Counted from the stretch's first letter, positions 7,962 to 19,600 are shown. The stretch is 64,000 bases of DNA from Carboxylicivirga fragile (GCA_025499625.1 JAFMVD010000025.1:1-64000), one strand, 5' to 3'. Program-made: numbers and translations. Notes: a model not told the origin generated them from the letters alone.

Positions 7962-9164
7962 ATGAAAATATTACATACTTCCGATTGGCATTTGGGACAT
8001 CGGCTTCACGAGCAGTCGCAGCATGAAGAGCAAACTCTATTTCTAAGTTGGTTAATTAAGTGTATCAATGAACAAGAAATTGATGTCTTACTAATATCTG
8101 GTGACATATTTGATACCAGTGCTCCCTCATCTCAAAGTTTAACCCTCTACTATAATTTTTTGGTAGATTTAAGAAATTCACATTGTCAGGACGTTATTAT
8201 AACTGGAGGTAATCATGATGCTCCGGGCACTTTAAATGCACCAAAAGATCTGCTAAAAGCATTGGCAATTAATGTGCTTGGCAAAAGTGAGGAAGATATA
8301 AAGGATGAAATAATTAAAATTAACTGTAAGGGTGAAAAATTGATGGTAGCGGCAGTGCCATACCTGCGCGATCAGGACATACGTAAAGCTATTGCAGGCG
8401 AAAGTTTTGATCAGGTTGGTGATAGATATAAAGCGGCCTTAATAAAACATTATAATGATGTGGCGGAATGTTGCCATCGCGAAAAAGAGGATAATGAATT
8501 AGTAATAGCCATGGGGCATTTGTTTGCCATTGGAGGTAGTACTAGTGATAGTGAACAAACTATTTATGTGGGTAACGCTGGTGATATTGGCGCTGATGAT
8601 TTTCATCCTATTTTTGATTACATTGCTCTTGGGCACCTCCATCGAAGCCAGGTAGTTAAGAATCATATAAGATACTCGGGCTCTCCATGTATTTTAAGTT
8701 TTAGCGAGGCCAATCACCAAAAACAGCTCATTTGTATTGATGCTCAGAACGGATCCATTGATTCAATTAGTACAATCGACATCCCTCGCTTTAGGGATAT
8801 CAAACAGCTCACTGGAGATCTCCATCACTGCATTAAGCAATTGAATGCGATTGATAAGGAAAATCACAATTTATTACCTTGGGTAGAAGTCGTTCTTGAC
8901 AATGAAGACAATTCAGGCATTGGATATAGCCAAATTAACGAGGCTGCTGAGCAACTTCGCTTAAAAGTATTGAAAGTCTCATTGAAGAATGATACTAGAC
9001 AAGCCGATCTTTTAAACGAAAGTTTCGATGGCGAGAACATCAAGAACATATCGCCAATGGATGTATTTAAATTGCGATGTGATGAACAGAACTTCGAGAT
9101 AAATGACCATCCTGACATAGAAGACGCCTTTCATGAAGTACTTCAAATAGCAAGAGATAATTAG
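7962..9164 (+). CDS. sbcD: Exonuclease subunit SbcD (Mre11 family)
   Basis: The nuclease half of SbcCD, which opens hairpins and processes blocked DNA ends using two metal ions. The calcineurin-like phosphoesterase motifs are in order: DWHLGH (residues 8-13), SGDIFD, GGNHD, and GHLH near residue 225. The C-terminal part fits the SbcD capping and SbcC-binding domain. Length (400 residues) is normal. It sits 11 bp before sbcC, the usual order, so the two are co-transcribed and probably translationally coupled. Confidence 0.95.
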   Translation: MKILHTSDWHLGHRLHEQSQHEEQTLFLSWLIKCINEQEIDVLLISGDIFDTSAPSSQSLTLYYNFLVDLRNSHCQDVIITGGNHDAPGTLNAPKDLLKALAINVLGKSEEDIKDEIIKINCKGEKLMVAAVPYLRDQDIRKAIAGESFDQVGDRYKAALIKHYNDVAECCHREKEDNELVIAMGHLFAIGGSTSDSEQTIYVGNAGDIGADDFHPIFDYIALGHLHRSQVVKNHIRYSGSPCILSFSEANHQKQLICIDAQNGSIDSISTIDIPRFRDIKQLTGDLHHCIKQLNAIDKENHNLLPWVEVVLDNEDNSGIGYSQINEAAEQLRLKVLKVSLKNDTRQADLLNESFDGENIKNISPMDVFKLRCDEQNFEINDHPDIEDAFHEVLQIARDN

Positions 9165-9175
9165 GAAAGAAAGCA

Positions 9176-12100
9176 ATGCGCATACTTAAAATAGAACTCC
9201 AGAATATAAACTCGCTTAAATGCGAACAGCCAGTTGTTGTTGATTTTGAAAGTAAGGCTTTTCAGGATGTTGGTTTATTTGCGATTACTGGTTCAACGGG
9301 TGCTGGAAAAACCACTTTACTCGATGCCATAACTATTGCCATGTACCATAATGTACCAAGATTTAATAAAAGCAATAGCAAAGGTAGTCTGGAAGATGTG
9401 GTGAGCCACGGTGCTGCCAATGCCATGGCACGAGTTACTTTTCAATCAAATAATCAACGCTTCGAGGCATTTTGGAGTATGCGTCTGAAAACTCAGGCCG
9501 GCAAACAATTAGCCAATCCTCGAGAAGAGGTTCGACTGAAGAACCTTAGCGATGAAACCATTCTTGCCGAAAAGAAGCGTGATGTTCAACAAGGTGTTGA
9601 AGAAATAACTCAGCTCACGTATCAACAGTTTTTGCGTTCAGTAATGTTGGCTCAGGGCGAATTTGCAGCTTTTCTTTCTGCGTCGGCTAAGGATAAAGGC
9701 ACCTTATTAGAACAAATTACCGGGGAAGAAATTTATAAGAAAATTGGAGAGGCTCTTGGACAACGAATTACTGAGGAGAGTAAATTATTATATGATATTA
9801 AGGCCAAAATTAACACAGTTGACCTGCTGAGTGATGAAGAGCGAGAAAGCCTTCTGGATGAACAGAGGCAGCAAGAGTTAAAGCAAAAAGAACTAGGAGA
9901 ACAATTAAAAGAAAATGAGCAAATTCTTCTTTGGTATAAAAAAGCGGATGAATTAAAGCTTTCTAACAATGAACTTATCAATAGAGAAGGACTTCTTAAG
10001 GATAAATTGACAAAATATGAAAGTACTCTAAATAGCTTATCTAATCACAAACTAGCTGAACCCTTTAAAGATCAACTTCTTGCTCTGCAGCACCTCGAAA
10101 AGAGTATTGATGAGCAACAAAAAAGAAGTCTGAAATACAAAGAAATCATCAGAGTTTCACTCGAAGCTCAGGATGATATTGTTTCGAAGGAAAAACTGGC
10201 TCAAAGCAAATTAATGAAGGTTGAAGGTGAACTTGTAAGTTGGCAACCTAAGCTTGACACAGTAAATCAACTTGATACTGGGTTGAAAAGCATAGAATCT
10301 CAAAGTAAAGAGATACTTACTCGGAAAGCTGAAATACTTTCTGCTGTCAAGAAACATGAACAAGCATTAGTTAATACTAAAAGTCAGAAAGAAAAATTGG
10401 TGAACGAAGAGTTGTTAGCCAATACATTTTTAACACAAAATAAGGATGTACCCAATATAGAGTCGGAATTTTCTACCTGGGTAGAGTTATTTACTCAACG
10501 CGAATCAAACAATGATCAAGTAAACACAAGACTTAAGGCAAAAACTAAGTTAGCCGACGAACAACAGGCTTTAAAAAAGAAATCGGATGGCCTGAAACAC
10601 GATCTGGATAAAGAAGCCAATGTTTTGAAGTTACTTCAGGATGAGCTAAGTCAATTAACAAACTTACAAAGCCAAAATAAGTTCGAGGAACTTCTTAACA
10701 AACAAAGAACTCTTAGTGTTGATCGTGAACTTTTATTAAAGCAACATACCATCTCCAATGATTACATTCTACAGGTTCAAAAATCAAACGAACTTGAAAA
10801 GAACGATACAACATATCAAGTGCACATTGACAATTTAAATAAACAGATTGTAGCACTTGAGGCAGACCTTTTAAAAGCTCAAACTGCTTTAACAGATGCC
10901 GAGCAAGTATTGGAACTGCAGCGGGTAATCAAAAGTTTCGATACCGAAAGGCAAAAGTTGAAAGAAGGCGAACCTTGTGCCCTTTGTGGATCTATGGATC
11001 ATCCCTATGTTGAAAAGTACACCCATACTAATGTGCATGATACTCAAAAGAAAGTGGATGAGCGTAAAGCGACTTTCGACTCACTTAGTCTAAAGCATAA
11101 AGAATTACAAGTAAGTATAGCTGAAAAAAAAGCCCTAAAAAAAGCAAACCTCGATCAACTCATTAGCACAAATAAACTGATCAGTCAGCTTCGGTCAGAC
11201 TTTAATAAAGAAGATTCGAAATGGGAAATTGAAAACATTAAAGAAATAATCAATGAAGGTAAGAAACTTAGTGATGAGTTAAAAATATGTTCCAAAAACA
11301 TTGAGGCGGCACAAAAAAATCAAAAAGCCAAAGAGTCAAAAGAGAAAGAGTTTTCAAGTATAACGGTAAGTTATAATGAATTAAAAAATAAGCAAACAGG
11401 CATTGAGACTCAGGAAGCTAATGTGAAAAAACAGTTAATTGAAACTGATAATGATATAGCACAATTAAAAGAGCGAATATCAAAGCTTGAGCAAACACTT
11501 GCAACATCTATAAATCCTTTCGAATTATCAATGCCTCGTATCGTTGATACGCAGGATTTTCTTCAAAACACCAAACTCAAAATTGAGAATTATAGGCAAA
11601 AATTAAAAGCTCAAGAAAACATCAGTAAGTCAATCGCTGAATTACAATTGGAACTCAAACACCTTAAAGAAAGCAGTAAGGATAAAAAAGATGAGTTAGC
11701 AAAGATAGAAATTCAGGTTACCGCTCTTAGCACTGAACAAGAGAAGCTAAAGAAAGAACGGATAGCTCTTTTGCCAATCAATCAAAGCATCGAATCCAAA
11801 CGAAACGAGCTTCATGAAGCAATAAAAACAGCCAATGCTGATCTTAAGCAAATAGTTGATAAGAGAAATGAAGTGCAGCAAACTTTGAAATCAAATGAGA
11901 ACGCCCTAAAACAGCTTGATTCAGATTTTAATGATACTAGCGACAAACTCAAGGAGCTATTGTCAAAGCTTGACATTCAATTGTCGGGTTCTAAGTTTAA
12001 GGATAGAAGTGAATTGGAAGAAGCCATGCTTCGGAATGAAGAGAAAGAGCAGTTTGAACTTATTCAGAAGCAACTTGATAACGAAAGCATTGAGCTTAAA

Positions 12101-12835
12101 ACTTTAAAGCTTAACCTGGAAAAAGGGCATGAACAGTTAAAGCGACAAAAAAACTTTGAACAAAGTAAAGATGAGGCTGAAAAAGACAAAGCAATTTATA
12201 CAGATCATGTTAATACTTTGCTCAAAAGACTTGGGGAAATCACACAAAAATTTGCTAAGAATAACGAAATTCAAGAGCGTAACAAAGGTGTGTTTGATGA
12301 AATTAAACAGCAAGAACATAAGCTGCGAAAGTATACTGACTTAAACAAATTACTTGGAGGTTCAAAACATGCGTTTAATACTTATGTTCAACGCCTTACC
12401 TTAAAAAACCTTATTGCTATTGCCAATCGCCATTTGTATCAATTAAACAAACGTTATTCACTAAGAATGAATGATACTTACAAAAGTGGAGAGGAACTTA
12501 ACTTTATGTTGATTGATCACTACCAAACCAATGTGGCACGTCTTGTTGATACCTCAAGTGGTGGTGAGAAATTTTTAATTAGCTTAGCATTGGCATTGGG
12601 TTTATCGGATTTGGCAAGTAAAAACGTAAGCATCGGCTCTCTATTCATTGATGAGGGTTTTGGCACACTGGATAATAAAACCCTCGAAACAGTTATTGCC
12701 ACCTTATCTACACTTCAATCACAAGGGAAAATGATTGGCGTAATATCACATGTTGAAAACCTAAAAGAACGCATTCCAACTCAAATAAGAGTTCTTAAAA
12801 AACAGAATGGTGTTAGTGAAATAGAAATAGTTTAA
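9176..12835 (+). CDS. sbcC: Exonuclease subunit SbcC (Rad50 family ATPase)
   Basis: 1,219 residues with the full SMC/Rad50 layout. The N-terminal ATPase lobe has Walker A GSTGAGKT (about 38-46). Two very long coiled coils flank a zinc-hook CALC at residues 600-603. The C-terminal lobe carries the signature SSGGEKF (about 1127) and Walker B SLFIDEGFGTLD (about 1155). It works with SbcD to tether and cut DNA ends. The start 11 bp after sbcD fits the shared operon. The next gene (ankyrin lipoprotein) starts 12 bp after the stop and may be carried along on the same transcript. Confidence 0.95.
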   Translation: MRILKIELQNINSLKCEQPVVVDFESKAFQDVGLFAITGSTGAGKTTLLDAITIAMYHNVPRFNKSNSKGSLEDVVSHGAANAMARVTFQSNNQRFEAFWSMRLKTQAGKQLANPREEVRLKNLSDETILAEKKRDVQQGVEEITQLTYQQFLRSVMLAQGEFAAFLSASAKDKGTLLEQITGEEIYKKIGEALGQRITEESKLLYDIKAKINTVDLLSDEERESLLDEQRQQELKQKELGEQLKENEQILLWYKKADELKLSNNELINREGLLKDKLTKYESTLNSLSNHKLAEPFKDQLLALQHLEKSIDEQQKRSLKYKEIIRVSLEAQDDIVSKEKLAQSKLMKVEGELVSWQPKLDTVNQLDTGLKSIESQSKEILTRKAEILSAVKKHEQALVNTKSQKEKLVNEELLANTFLTQNKDVPNIESEFSTWVELFTQRESNNDQVNTRLKAKTKLADEQQALKKKSDGLKHDLDKEANVLKLLQDELSQLTNLQSQNKFEELLNKQRTLSVDRELLLKQHTISNDYILQVQKSNELEKNDTTYQVHIDNLNKQIVALEADLLKAQTALTDAEQVLELQRVIKSFDTERQKLKEGEPCALCGSMDHPYVEKYTHTNVHDTQKKVDERKATFDSLSLKHKELQVSIAEKKALKKANLDQLISTNKLISQLRSDFNKEDSKWEIENIKEIINEGKKLSDELKICSKNIEAAQKNQKAKESKEKEFSSITVSYNELKNKQTGIETQEANVKKQLIETDNDIAQLKERISKLEQTLATSINPFELSMPRIVDTQDFLQNTKLKIENYRQKLKAQENISKSIAELQLELKHLKESSKDKKDELAKIEIQVTALSTEQEKLKKERIALLPINQSIESKRNELHEAIKTANADLKQIVDKRNEVQQTLKSNENALKQLDSDFNDTSDKLKELLSKLDIQLSGSKFKDRSELEEAMLRNEEKEQFELIQKQLDNESIELKTLKLNLEKGHEQLKRQKNFEQSKDEAEKDKAIYTDHVNTLLKRLGEITQKFAKNNEIQERNKGVFDEIKQQEHKLRKYTDLNKLLGGSKHAFNTYVQRLTLKNLIAIANRHLYQLNKRYSLRMNDTYKSGEELNFMLIDHYQTNVARLVDTSSGGEKFLISLALALGLSDLASKNVSIGSLFIDEGFGTLDNKTLETVIATLSTLQSQGKMIGVISHVENLKERIPTQIRVLKKQNGVSEIEIV

Positions 12836-12847
12836 ACGCATTATATT

Positions 12848-13459
12848 ATGACAAAAAAACAAACGAAATTATCTATTGCTCTTATTGGCTTGGTGTTACT
12901 TATGGCATGTAATACGACTAAAAAAGAAAACTCAAACTTAAGTCAAGAATCGGCTAATGCCGTGGTAGAGCAGCCTAAAATAGATACGGCCAAGTATTTT
13001 GAGGAGGCATTAAACGGCAACATAAGCTACGTTGAGGAAGCTATTAATAATGGCGTTGATGTAAATGCAAAAGATGAAAATCAAAGAACTGCATTGATGT
13101 TGGCAGCATTTAATGGACATCAGCACATCGTTAAATATTTGATCGAAAAAGGAGCAGACGTGGATTTAGTTGACTCAACTAAACGTACAGCACTAATGTT
13201 TGCATCTACTGGTCCTTTTAACGCAACCGTTGTTGAATTAATAAATGCCGGTGCCGATGTGAATTTAATTGATGGCCATGAAGAATGGACAGCATTAATG
13301 TTTGCCGCCGGCGAAGGACAACTTGAAGTAGTTAAAACGCTTTTAGCCAATGGTGCTGATAATAGTTTGGTTGATACCGATGGAGAATCAGCATTATACT
13401 TTGCGCAACAAAAAGGACATACTGAGGTTGTAGAGTTTTTAAAGAACTATAAAGAGTAA
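12848..13459 (+). CDS. Ankyrin-repeat lipoprotein
   Basis: 203 residues. A lipoprotein signal (hydrophobic stretch ending LLMACN) is followed by a short linker and four or five ankyrin repeats from about residue 55 to the end. The repeats are marked by DVNAKDENQRTALMLAA, VDLVDSTKRTALMFAS and LEVVKTLLANGAD. Ankyrin repeats bind protein partners; none is indicated here. It follows sbcC by 12 bp, but the exported location makes a role in DNA repair unlikely, so this is probably transcript sharing. A small AAGTG microrepeat (about 13463-13477) lies just after the stop. Confidence 0.85.
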   Translation: MTKKQTKLSIALIGLVLLMACNTTKKENSNLSQESANAVVEQPKIDTAKYFEEALNGNISYVEEAINNGVDVNAKDENQRTALMLAAFNGHQHIVKYLIEKGADVDLVDSTKRTALMFASTGPFNATVVELINAGADVNLIDGHEEWTALMFAAGEGQLEVVKTLLANGADNSLVDTDGESALYFAQQKGHTEVVEFLKNYKE

Positions 13460-13506
13460 GTGAAGTGAAGTGAAGCATTTCTAAAGCTAAGGAGGAACAA
13501 AATACT

Positions 13507-13549
13507 ATAAAAAAAGCAGGCCCGAATCACTTTTGATTCGGGCCTGCTT
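13507..13549 (-). terminator. Strong intrinsic terminator of the TonB-receptor gene
   Basis: A perfect 16-bp stem, AAGCAGGCCCGAATCA (13514-13529) / TGATTCGGGCCTGCTT (13534-13549), with a four-base loop. Read on the minus strand it is followed by a run of seven or more T. It ends the transcript of the gene at 13572 and also insulates the converging ankyrin gene. Confidence 0.88.
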
Positions 13550-13571
13550 ACGTTGTAATCTTGCTAGTTTA

Positions 13572-16022
13572 TTATAGATTCAATTTTAATCCTACCAAAT
13601 ACAAACCATTTGGTTTATCTAAAAAGGCAAATTCAGTTGAATGATCGTTCAACATGTTGCGTGCATTCACAAAAACAGAAAGTGTTTCGCTTACCTTATA
13701 GTTGGCTTTCATATTTAGAATAAATTTCTGACTTATTTCAAAGGTATCATATTGATTTATGAAAGTTTGTTTGCCATAAAAATAGCCATTGGTATAGAAT
13801 TGCCACTTAGCTGTAGGCTTATAGTCCAAGCCAATATTACCCCAGAATGAAGGTGTTGCTTCGTGTGTGAAACCACTTTTAAAATTGGATTGATCAGCCG
13901 TCAGGTTTGAAGTTGCTGAAACCATACTGTAATTAGGTAAGAATGGAATTTTCCCACTTGTAGCATCCGCAATTACTTGTTGCTCAAGTAGTCCACCAGG
14001 AGCGATTACTTCTCCAACCTGAAGAGTGATCTGATCATCACGAGTAACAGGATTGTAATTATCCAAGGTTGTTTTCTGATAAGTAAAATGTCCTTTCGCA
14101 ATTAATTTTTCTGATATAATCCAATCAACATTAATAGAAGCACCCATTTGTGTTGATTCTAAAGCTAAGTTCTCATATTTCAAAAATGATCTTACTTCAC
14201 TATCAACCTTTGGATTGTCTGGTTGTTCCGGATAATAAACACCTGGGTATAATGGATGTTCTTTCATACCAAAAGCACTTTTAACATTAGTACTTTCAGG
14301 CACTAAAGCTGTAAAATTCTTTGATTTTGAATAATATGCCTCAAAATCAATCATTACATTTTTCGCAGGACGCGTTCTGTAACCAAACTCAATTAGGTCA
14401 GAAGTCATAATTTCCATATTCTCATTACCCGTGAAGTGAATAAAATTTGGAGATGGGCGTCCTTCTCTATCCCATATAAAACTAGCACTTGTTTCTAGTA
14501 TAAATGGCGAACGATTAGCTCGTGAATAAACCAAACGTAAATGGTTATTCTCATTCAAGGTATACGCCGACACAAATTGCCATGAAGCTTTCCAGGTATC
14601 AGGTTTTGAATATTGTTCAGCTCTTAGTGCTGCAATCAAACGTAATTTCTCTGTTGCTTTATAATCGAACCTAAGGCTTGATGAAAATACATTGAGCGTA
14701 TTTTTTCCGTTGAAAAAGCCTAGGTTACTATCAGCACTTGGTAGATATTCGGTATCGTCATAAAAAACAGACATGTAACCCACACCAGGTCGTATATTCA
14801 GATTATTAAGCTGCCAGTCGTATTCCAAAGATGAGTTAAACTGCCCCATATCGGTTTTAAATCCTTGATTTCCTTTATTGAAATCTTGCATCCCAAACAA
14901 ATAATTTGCTTTAATAGCAAATCCATACACATCGCCATTAAAGTCCACATAACTAGTCTTTGACTCACGGCCTGAAATTGACGTTGAGTTATCACCTAGT
15001 GTGGAGCTATTCACGTACGAATTTTGATGACCTGCACTTAAATCAAAAACAGCTTTTTCACTGATTTTGTAATTCAACATAGCATTAACACCCGTCTTCT
15101 CTCTTGACAAACCAGGTTCTGCAAATAATTCATTGATATCATCCTTTGGATCCACATATTGATATGTATTACCATATATGTCATTAAACGTTAATTTATT
15201 AAATTCTTCCTTAGTAAAGCTCTCTTTCTCATTAAATACATAGAGTTTATCTGTTGTGCGATCACGACGCTCATAATTGGCAGTCACACCAAAGGCAAAC
15301 TTTTCATTCAATTGCTTGCGTAATCCAAGGTCACCAATAAATGTGCTCATATTTCCACCTTGCGCATTTACCGATAAAAGTGGACTTTCCGAGGTGATTT
15401 GTTTTGTAATAATATTTATGGCACCTGATACAGCATTTGGACCATACAAGGCACTAGAAGGCCCTCTAACAACCTCTATTCTTTCAATATCGCCAAGGCC
15501 AATTGGTAACGATTCCCATAATACACCACCCATGGCATAATTAAATACAGGGCGCCCGTTAATCATTAACAGCGTACTGTTATTCTCTGACTGAAGCATC
15601 ATATTTCCGGGAGGCAAATTGTCCAAACCACGTATGTGTACATCGTAATTACCATTCGTTTTTTCTCTCACAATAACCCCTGGAACCAAGCGCAGTGCTT
15701 CTTCTATACTTGTTGCACCTGAAGCAGAAATTTCCTCTTTACTTAAAACTGTGGTTGACAAGGGAGCCTCAAATAAACTCTCAGCTTTTTTAGAAGCTGA
15801 TGTTACATCTTTATTTAATAATAGATCGTATAATTCTTCCATTGACGAAACGCCAACAACGTCCATAATACTCATCAATTCTTCCAGAGGTAGCGATGAC
15901 ATTTCTTCAGTTGTCATGTTCAAAACCTGCTCGCGTGTGTATTTCTTAGATGTTTCTTGCGCCTGACTAATAGTTGCTATTAGTAATGCAAAAACCAGAA
16001 ATAAAATATGTGATATTTTCAT
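13572..16022 (-). CDS. TonB-dependent outer-membrane receptor
   Basis: 816 residues: signal peptide ending SQAQ (about 22), a short leader segment (EEMSSLPLEELMSIMDVV) and the plug (about 80-195) with DVHIRGLDN and ERIEVVRGPSSALYGPNAVSGAINII. A 22-strand barrel follows, ending in GLKLNL. It imports a scarce ligand using TonB energy. There is no SusD partner and no carboxypeptidase-like N-terminal domain, so it is not a classic SusC. Receptors with this VTSASKK-type leader are often encoded with YfiR-type proteins, as here (the YfiR gene ends 99 bp upstream). The substrate cannot be read from sequence. Confidence 0.9.
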   Translation of the reverse strand: MKISHILFLVFALLIATISQAQETSKKYTREQVLNMTTEEMSSLPLEELMSIMDVVGVSSMEELYDLLLNKDVTSASKKAESLFEAPLSTTVLSKEEISASGATSIEEALRLVPGVIVREKTNGNYDVHIRGLDNLPPGNMMLQSENNSTLLMINGRPVFNYAMGGVLWESLPIGLGDIERIEVVRGPSSALYGPNAVSGAINIITKQITSESPLLSVNAQGGNMSTFIGDLGLRKQLNEKFAFGVTANYERRDRTTDKLYVFNEKESFTKEEFNKLTFNDIYGNTYQYVDPKDDINELFAEPGLSREKTGVNAMLNYKISEKAVFDLSAGHQNSYVNSSTLGDNSTSISGRESKTSYVDFNGDVYGFAIKANYLFGMQDFNKGNQGFKTDMGQFNSSLEYDWQLNNLNIRPGVGYMSVFYDDTEYLPSADSNLGFFNGKNTLNVFSSSLRFDYKATEKLRLIAALRAEQYSKPDTWKASWQFVSAYTLNENNHLRLVYSRANRSPFILETSASFIWDREGRPSPNFIHFTGNENMEIMTSDLIEFGYRTRPAKNVMIDFEAYYSKSKNFTALVPESTNVKSAFGMKEHPLYPGVYYPEQPDNPKVDSEVRSFLKYENLALESTQMGASINVDWIISEKLIAKGHFTYQKTTLDNYNPVTRDDQITLQVGEVIAPGGLLEQQVIADATSGKIPFLPNYSMVSATSNLTADQSNFKSGFTHEATPSFWGNIGLDYKPTAKWQFYTNGYFYGKQTFINQYDTFEISQKFILNMKANYKVSETLSVFVNARNMLNDHSTEFAFLDKPNGLYLVGLKLNL

Positions 16023-16121
16023 TTTAATAATATTTCAATTATTGGAGATAAATCTAACAATACTTAATGCTTCACTTTAGCATTTTTGTGTATTGAAAAT
16101 AATATCTAATTAAGATTATTG

Positions 16122-16637
16122 TTATTTAACTACGGTACCTAATGATAACAACTTACTATTTACTTGTAAGCCTTGATCATTGATGTTAGCTTCACAAATT
16201 TGGTAGCGTAATTTTCCACTTGCAATCATGAAAGAAATACCAGCTCCTTGTTCACAAAGTCCTTCCTTACTACTAATAAGCAAAACAGGAACATTGGCTT
16301 GTTGGCTTTTTAATTGAGACATCAAATTACTTTTTGAGCTACCTAAGAAAACAACATGAGAAGTTTCAATGTCCTTTAAAGCATTGGCTTCCTTGATCAC
16401 CAATGTTTTAGTGCCAACCTTTTTAACCTTAGCCAGGTTTTTTAATTCCTTAGCCATTTCTTTGTCACCTACTACAGTAACAATAAACTCGCTACCACTT
16501 GTAGCTGAAGTTGGCCAATCTACATTTTGAGTAAAATTATAAAGAAAGAGTGCCTTGAATTTAGGCATTTGAGCAGAGGACTTATGAACGGTTCCAAAAA
16601 GAAACAATAGTCCCAATAACAATAATTTTTGATACAT
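16122..16637 (-). CDS. YfiR/DUF4154 family periplasmic protein (copy 1)
   Basis: 171 residues with signal peptide MYQKLLLLGL...SSAQ. It shows the DUF4154/YfiR pattern: FKALFLYNFTQNVDWP near the start, FIVTVVGD, THVVFLG-like VVFLGSSKSN, the switch segment LLISSKEGLCEQGAGISFM, and the ending INDQGLQVNSKLLSLGTVVK. In Pseudomonas, YfiR is a periplasmic repressor of the diguanylate cyclase YfiN; no such cyclase is here. It precedes the TonB receptor on the same strand, a recurring pair. A second YfiR lies at 24373. Confidence 0.85.
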   Translation of the reverse strand: MYQKLLLLGLLFLFGTVHKSSAQMPKFKALFLYNFTQNVDWPTSATSGSEFIVTVVGDKEMAKELKNLAKVKKVGTKTLVIKEANALKDIETSHVVFLGSSKSNLMSQLKSQQANVPVLLISSKEGLCEQGAGISFMIASGKLRYQICEANINDQGLQVNSKLLSLGTVVK

Positions 16638-16705
16638 CAGGTTTGGGTTTTATAAAAATGTTACACGATTTCTACGCCCAAACTATGAAAAAGTTTTATA
16701 ATATG

Positions 16706-17725
16706 TCAATTTATCTTAATATTTTTTGCCACTGTATCAGGAAAAATATCTAACATGCACTTTTTCTTCTCCTTAAGCTTACATATTATATTACCATCTT
16801 TTGTACAGGGGCGGCATGGCAAATCAACTTCCATTACTTTCATTTTATCACCTGAAGGATAACCAAAAGCAGTTGGCCCAATTAAGGCGAATCCAGGTTT
16901 CTGGAATAAATCAGCAGCATGTAAAAAGCCTGTGTCACCACTTATAACAAATGATGCACGCCAAACAGTGTAAAAACTTTCCATTAATGAAGTGTGGCCT
17001 GCCAGATTAATCACTCGGTCAGGAGCAACGGATCGAATTTCTTCACAAAAGTCATCATTTGGCCCGCCAAGGACTACAAATCGCAAATCTTGCCTTAACT
17101 TAATTAGTTCTTGCCAATATTTTACCGGCCATCTTTTTAATTCCCACGCAGCCGATGGAACCAATGCTACCCATGGTTGATCATCTGAAATCTTGGTCAA
17201 AACCAGATTTTCAATTTTTTTCTGAACAGAATCGGGAAACTGCCAGTTGTCAAATGGCGTATTAAACTCTGTTACATTCCACTTAAGCATTGGTTTTCGA
17301 AACGAATCCAGAGCCTTAAATGGCTTTGGCAACAAGTTTATTCCAAACTTAAATAACAAAAGTCGTTTTAAGCGATCCTTATGTCTGGTTATCAATTTAT
17401 TTTTTCGGAATACATTACAAATGCTCAACGGACATAAACATAACTTCAGAATATTGGAACGTATATTACTATGGGCATCGTAAACCAAATCAAATTTTTC
17501 TTGTTTAAGTTTTCCTCCGAGTTTAAATACACCCGAAAATCCTTCCTTACGATCAAATTCCCAGATATGATCAATGCGAGGATCAATTTTGAGTAACGAA
17601 GCCAAGTCGGCACGAACTACCCAATGTAACTCAGCTTCAGGAAATTTATTCTTAATGCCAGTTACAACCGACATACATTGAATAATATCACCAATGGAAC
17701 TTAATCGTATAATAAGAATCTTCAT
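16706..17725 (-). CDS. Glycosyltransferase family 9 (heptosyltransferase-like)
   Basis: 339 residues starting at MKILIIRLSSIGDII, the hallmark N-terminus of GT9 enzymes; the upstream 14 codons are rejected. GT9 enzymes move heptose from ADP-heptose to lipopolysaccharide core at the inner face of the cytoplasmic membrane. The C-terminal domain has LVPSAAWELKRWP, VVLGGPND and the SGDTGFLHAA donor-binding loop. The end is cysteine-rich (CRPCTKDG, CKLKEKKKCM), common in Bacteroidota members. It follows the atpC terminator, with a possible TATTTTTG box at 17748-17741 and a very short leader. The acceptor is unknown. Confidence 0.87.
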   Translation of the reverse strand: MKILIIRLSSIGDIIQCMSVVTGIKNKFPEAELHWVVRADLASLLKIDPRIDHIWEFDRKEGFSGVFKLGGKLKQEKFDLVYDAHSNIRSNILKLCLCPLSICNVFRKNKLITRHKDRLKRLLLFKFGINLLPKPFKALDSFRKPMLKWNVTEFNTPFDNWQFPDSVQKKIENLVLTKISDDQPWVALVPSAAWELKRWPVKYWQELIKLRQDLRFVVLGGPNDDFCEEIRSVAPDRVINLAGHTSLMESFYTVWRASFVISGDTGFLHAADLFQKPGFALIGPTAFGYPSGDKMKVMEVDLPCRPCTKDGNIICKLKEKKKCMLDIFPDTVAKNIKIN

Positions 17726-17750
17726 TTCTGTAAATTTGTTCAAAAATAGA

Positions 17751-17779
17751 AAAATCCCGGCGTACAACCGGGATTTTTT
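17751..17779. terminator. Bidirectional terminator after atpC
   Basis: Stem AAATCCCGG (17752-17760) / CCGGGATTT (17768-17776) with loop CGTACAA. T-runs follow on both strands. On the minus strand it ends the transcript that carries atpD-atpC. Confidence 0.82.
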
Positions 17780-17816
17780 AAATATCTATCAATTCAAATG
17801 AATTTTGTTCGCTAAG

Positions 17817-18062
17817 CTATTCGTGAATTAGTATAACAATTTTATTGCTTTTACATTCAACAACTCCACTTTTACAATCAAAGAAGTTTTCCTGTCCATC
17901 CTTACCAATCACACGAATTTTTCCTTCTGATAACACCGAAATAATTGGAGCATGGTTTTTTAATACCGTGAATTCTCCCTTTTCACCTGGAACAGTTACC
18001 AGACCAACAGGAGCGGTATAGATAATGTCCATTGGCGTTACTATTTCACATTGTAAATCCAT
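17817..18062 (-). CDS. atpC: ATP synthase F1 epsilon subunit, short form
   Basis: 81 residues covering only the N-terminal beta-sandwich of epsilon: LQCEIVTPMDIIY, VPGEKGEFTVLKNHAPI and CKSGVVECKSNKIVIL. The C-terminal helical hairpin that inhibits ATP hydrolysis in E. coli is absent. Short epsilon subunits are usual in Bacteroidota, so this is not a truncation. It lies 5 bp after atpD and ends at a strong terminator. Confidence 0.92.
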   Translation of the reverse strand: MDLQCEIVTPMDIIYTAPVGLVTVPGEKGEFTVLKNHAPIISVLSEGKIRVIGKDGQENFFDCKSGVVECKSNKIVILIHE

Positions 18063-18067
18063 TTGCC

Positions 18068-19600
<1,533 letters not shown>

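Noticed and set aside
9733-9981. Minus-strand ORF inside sbcC and many similar antisense ORFs
   Set aside because: They lie within well-supported genes, show serine- or leucine-rich composition typical of shadow frames and have no start context.
13459-13480. AAGTG microrepeat as part of a repeat array
   Set aside because: Fewer than four short copies with no spacer structure; it is a simple microsatellite, not a CRISPR or VNTR of note.
17817-18062. Truncated atpC
   Set aside because: Epsilon subunits without the C-terminal hairpin are normal in Bacteroidota, and the gene ends cleanly before a terminator.
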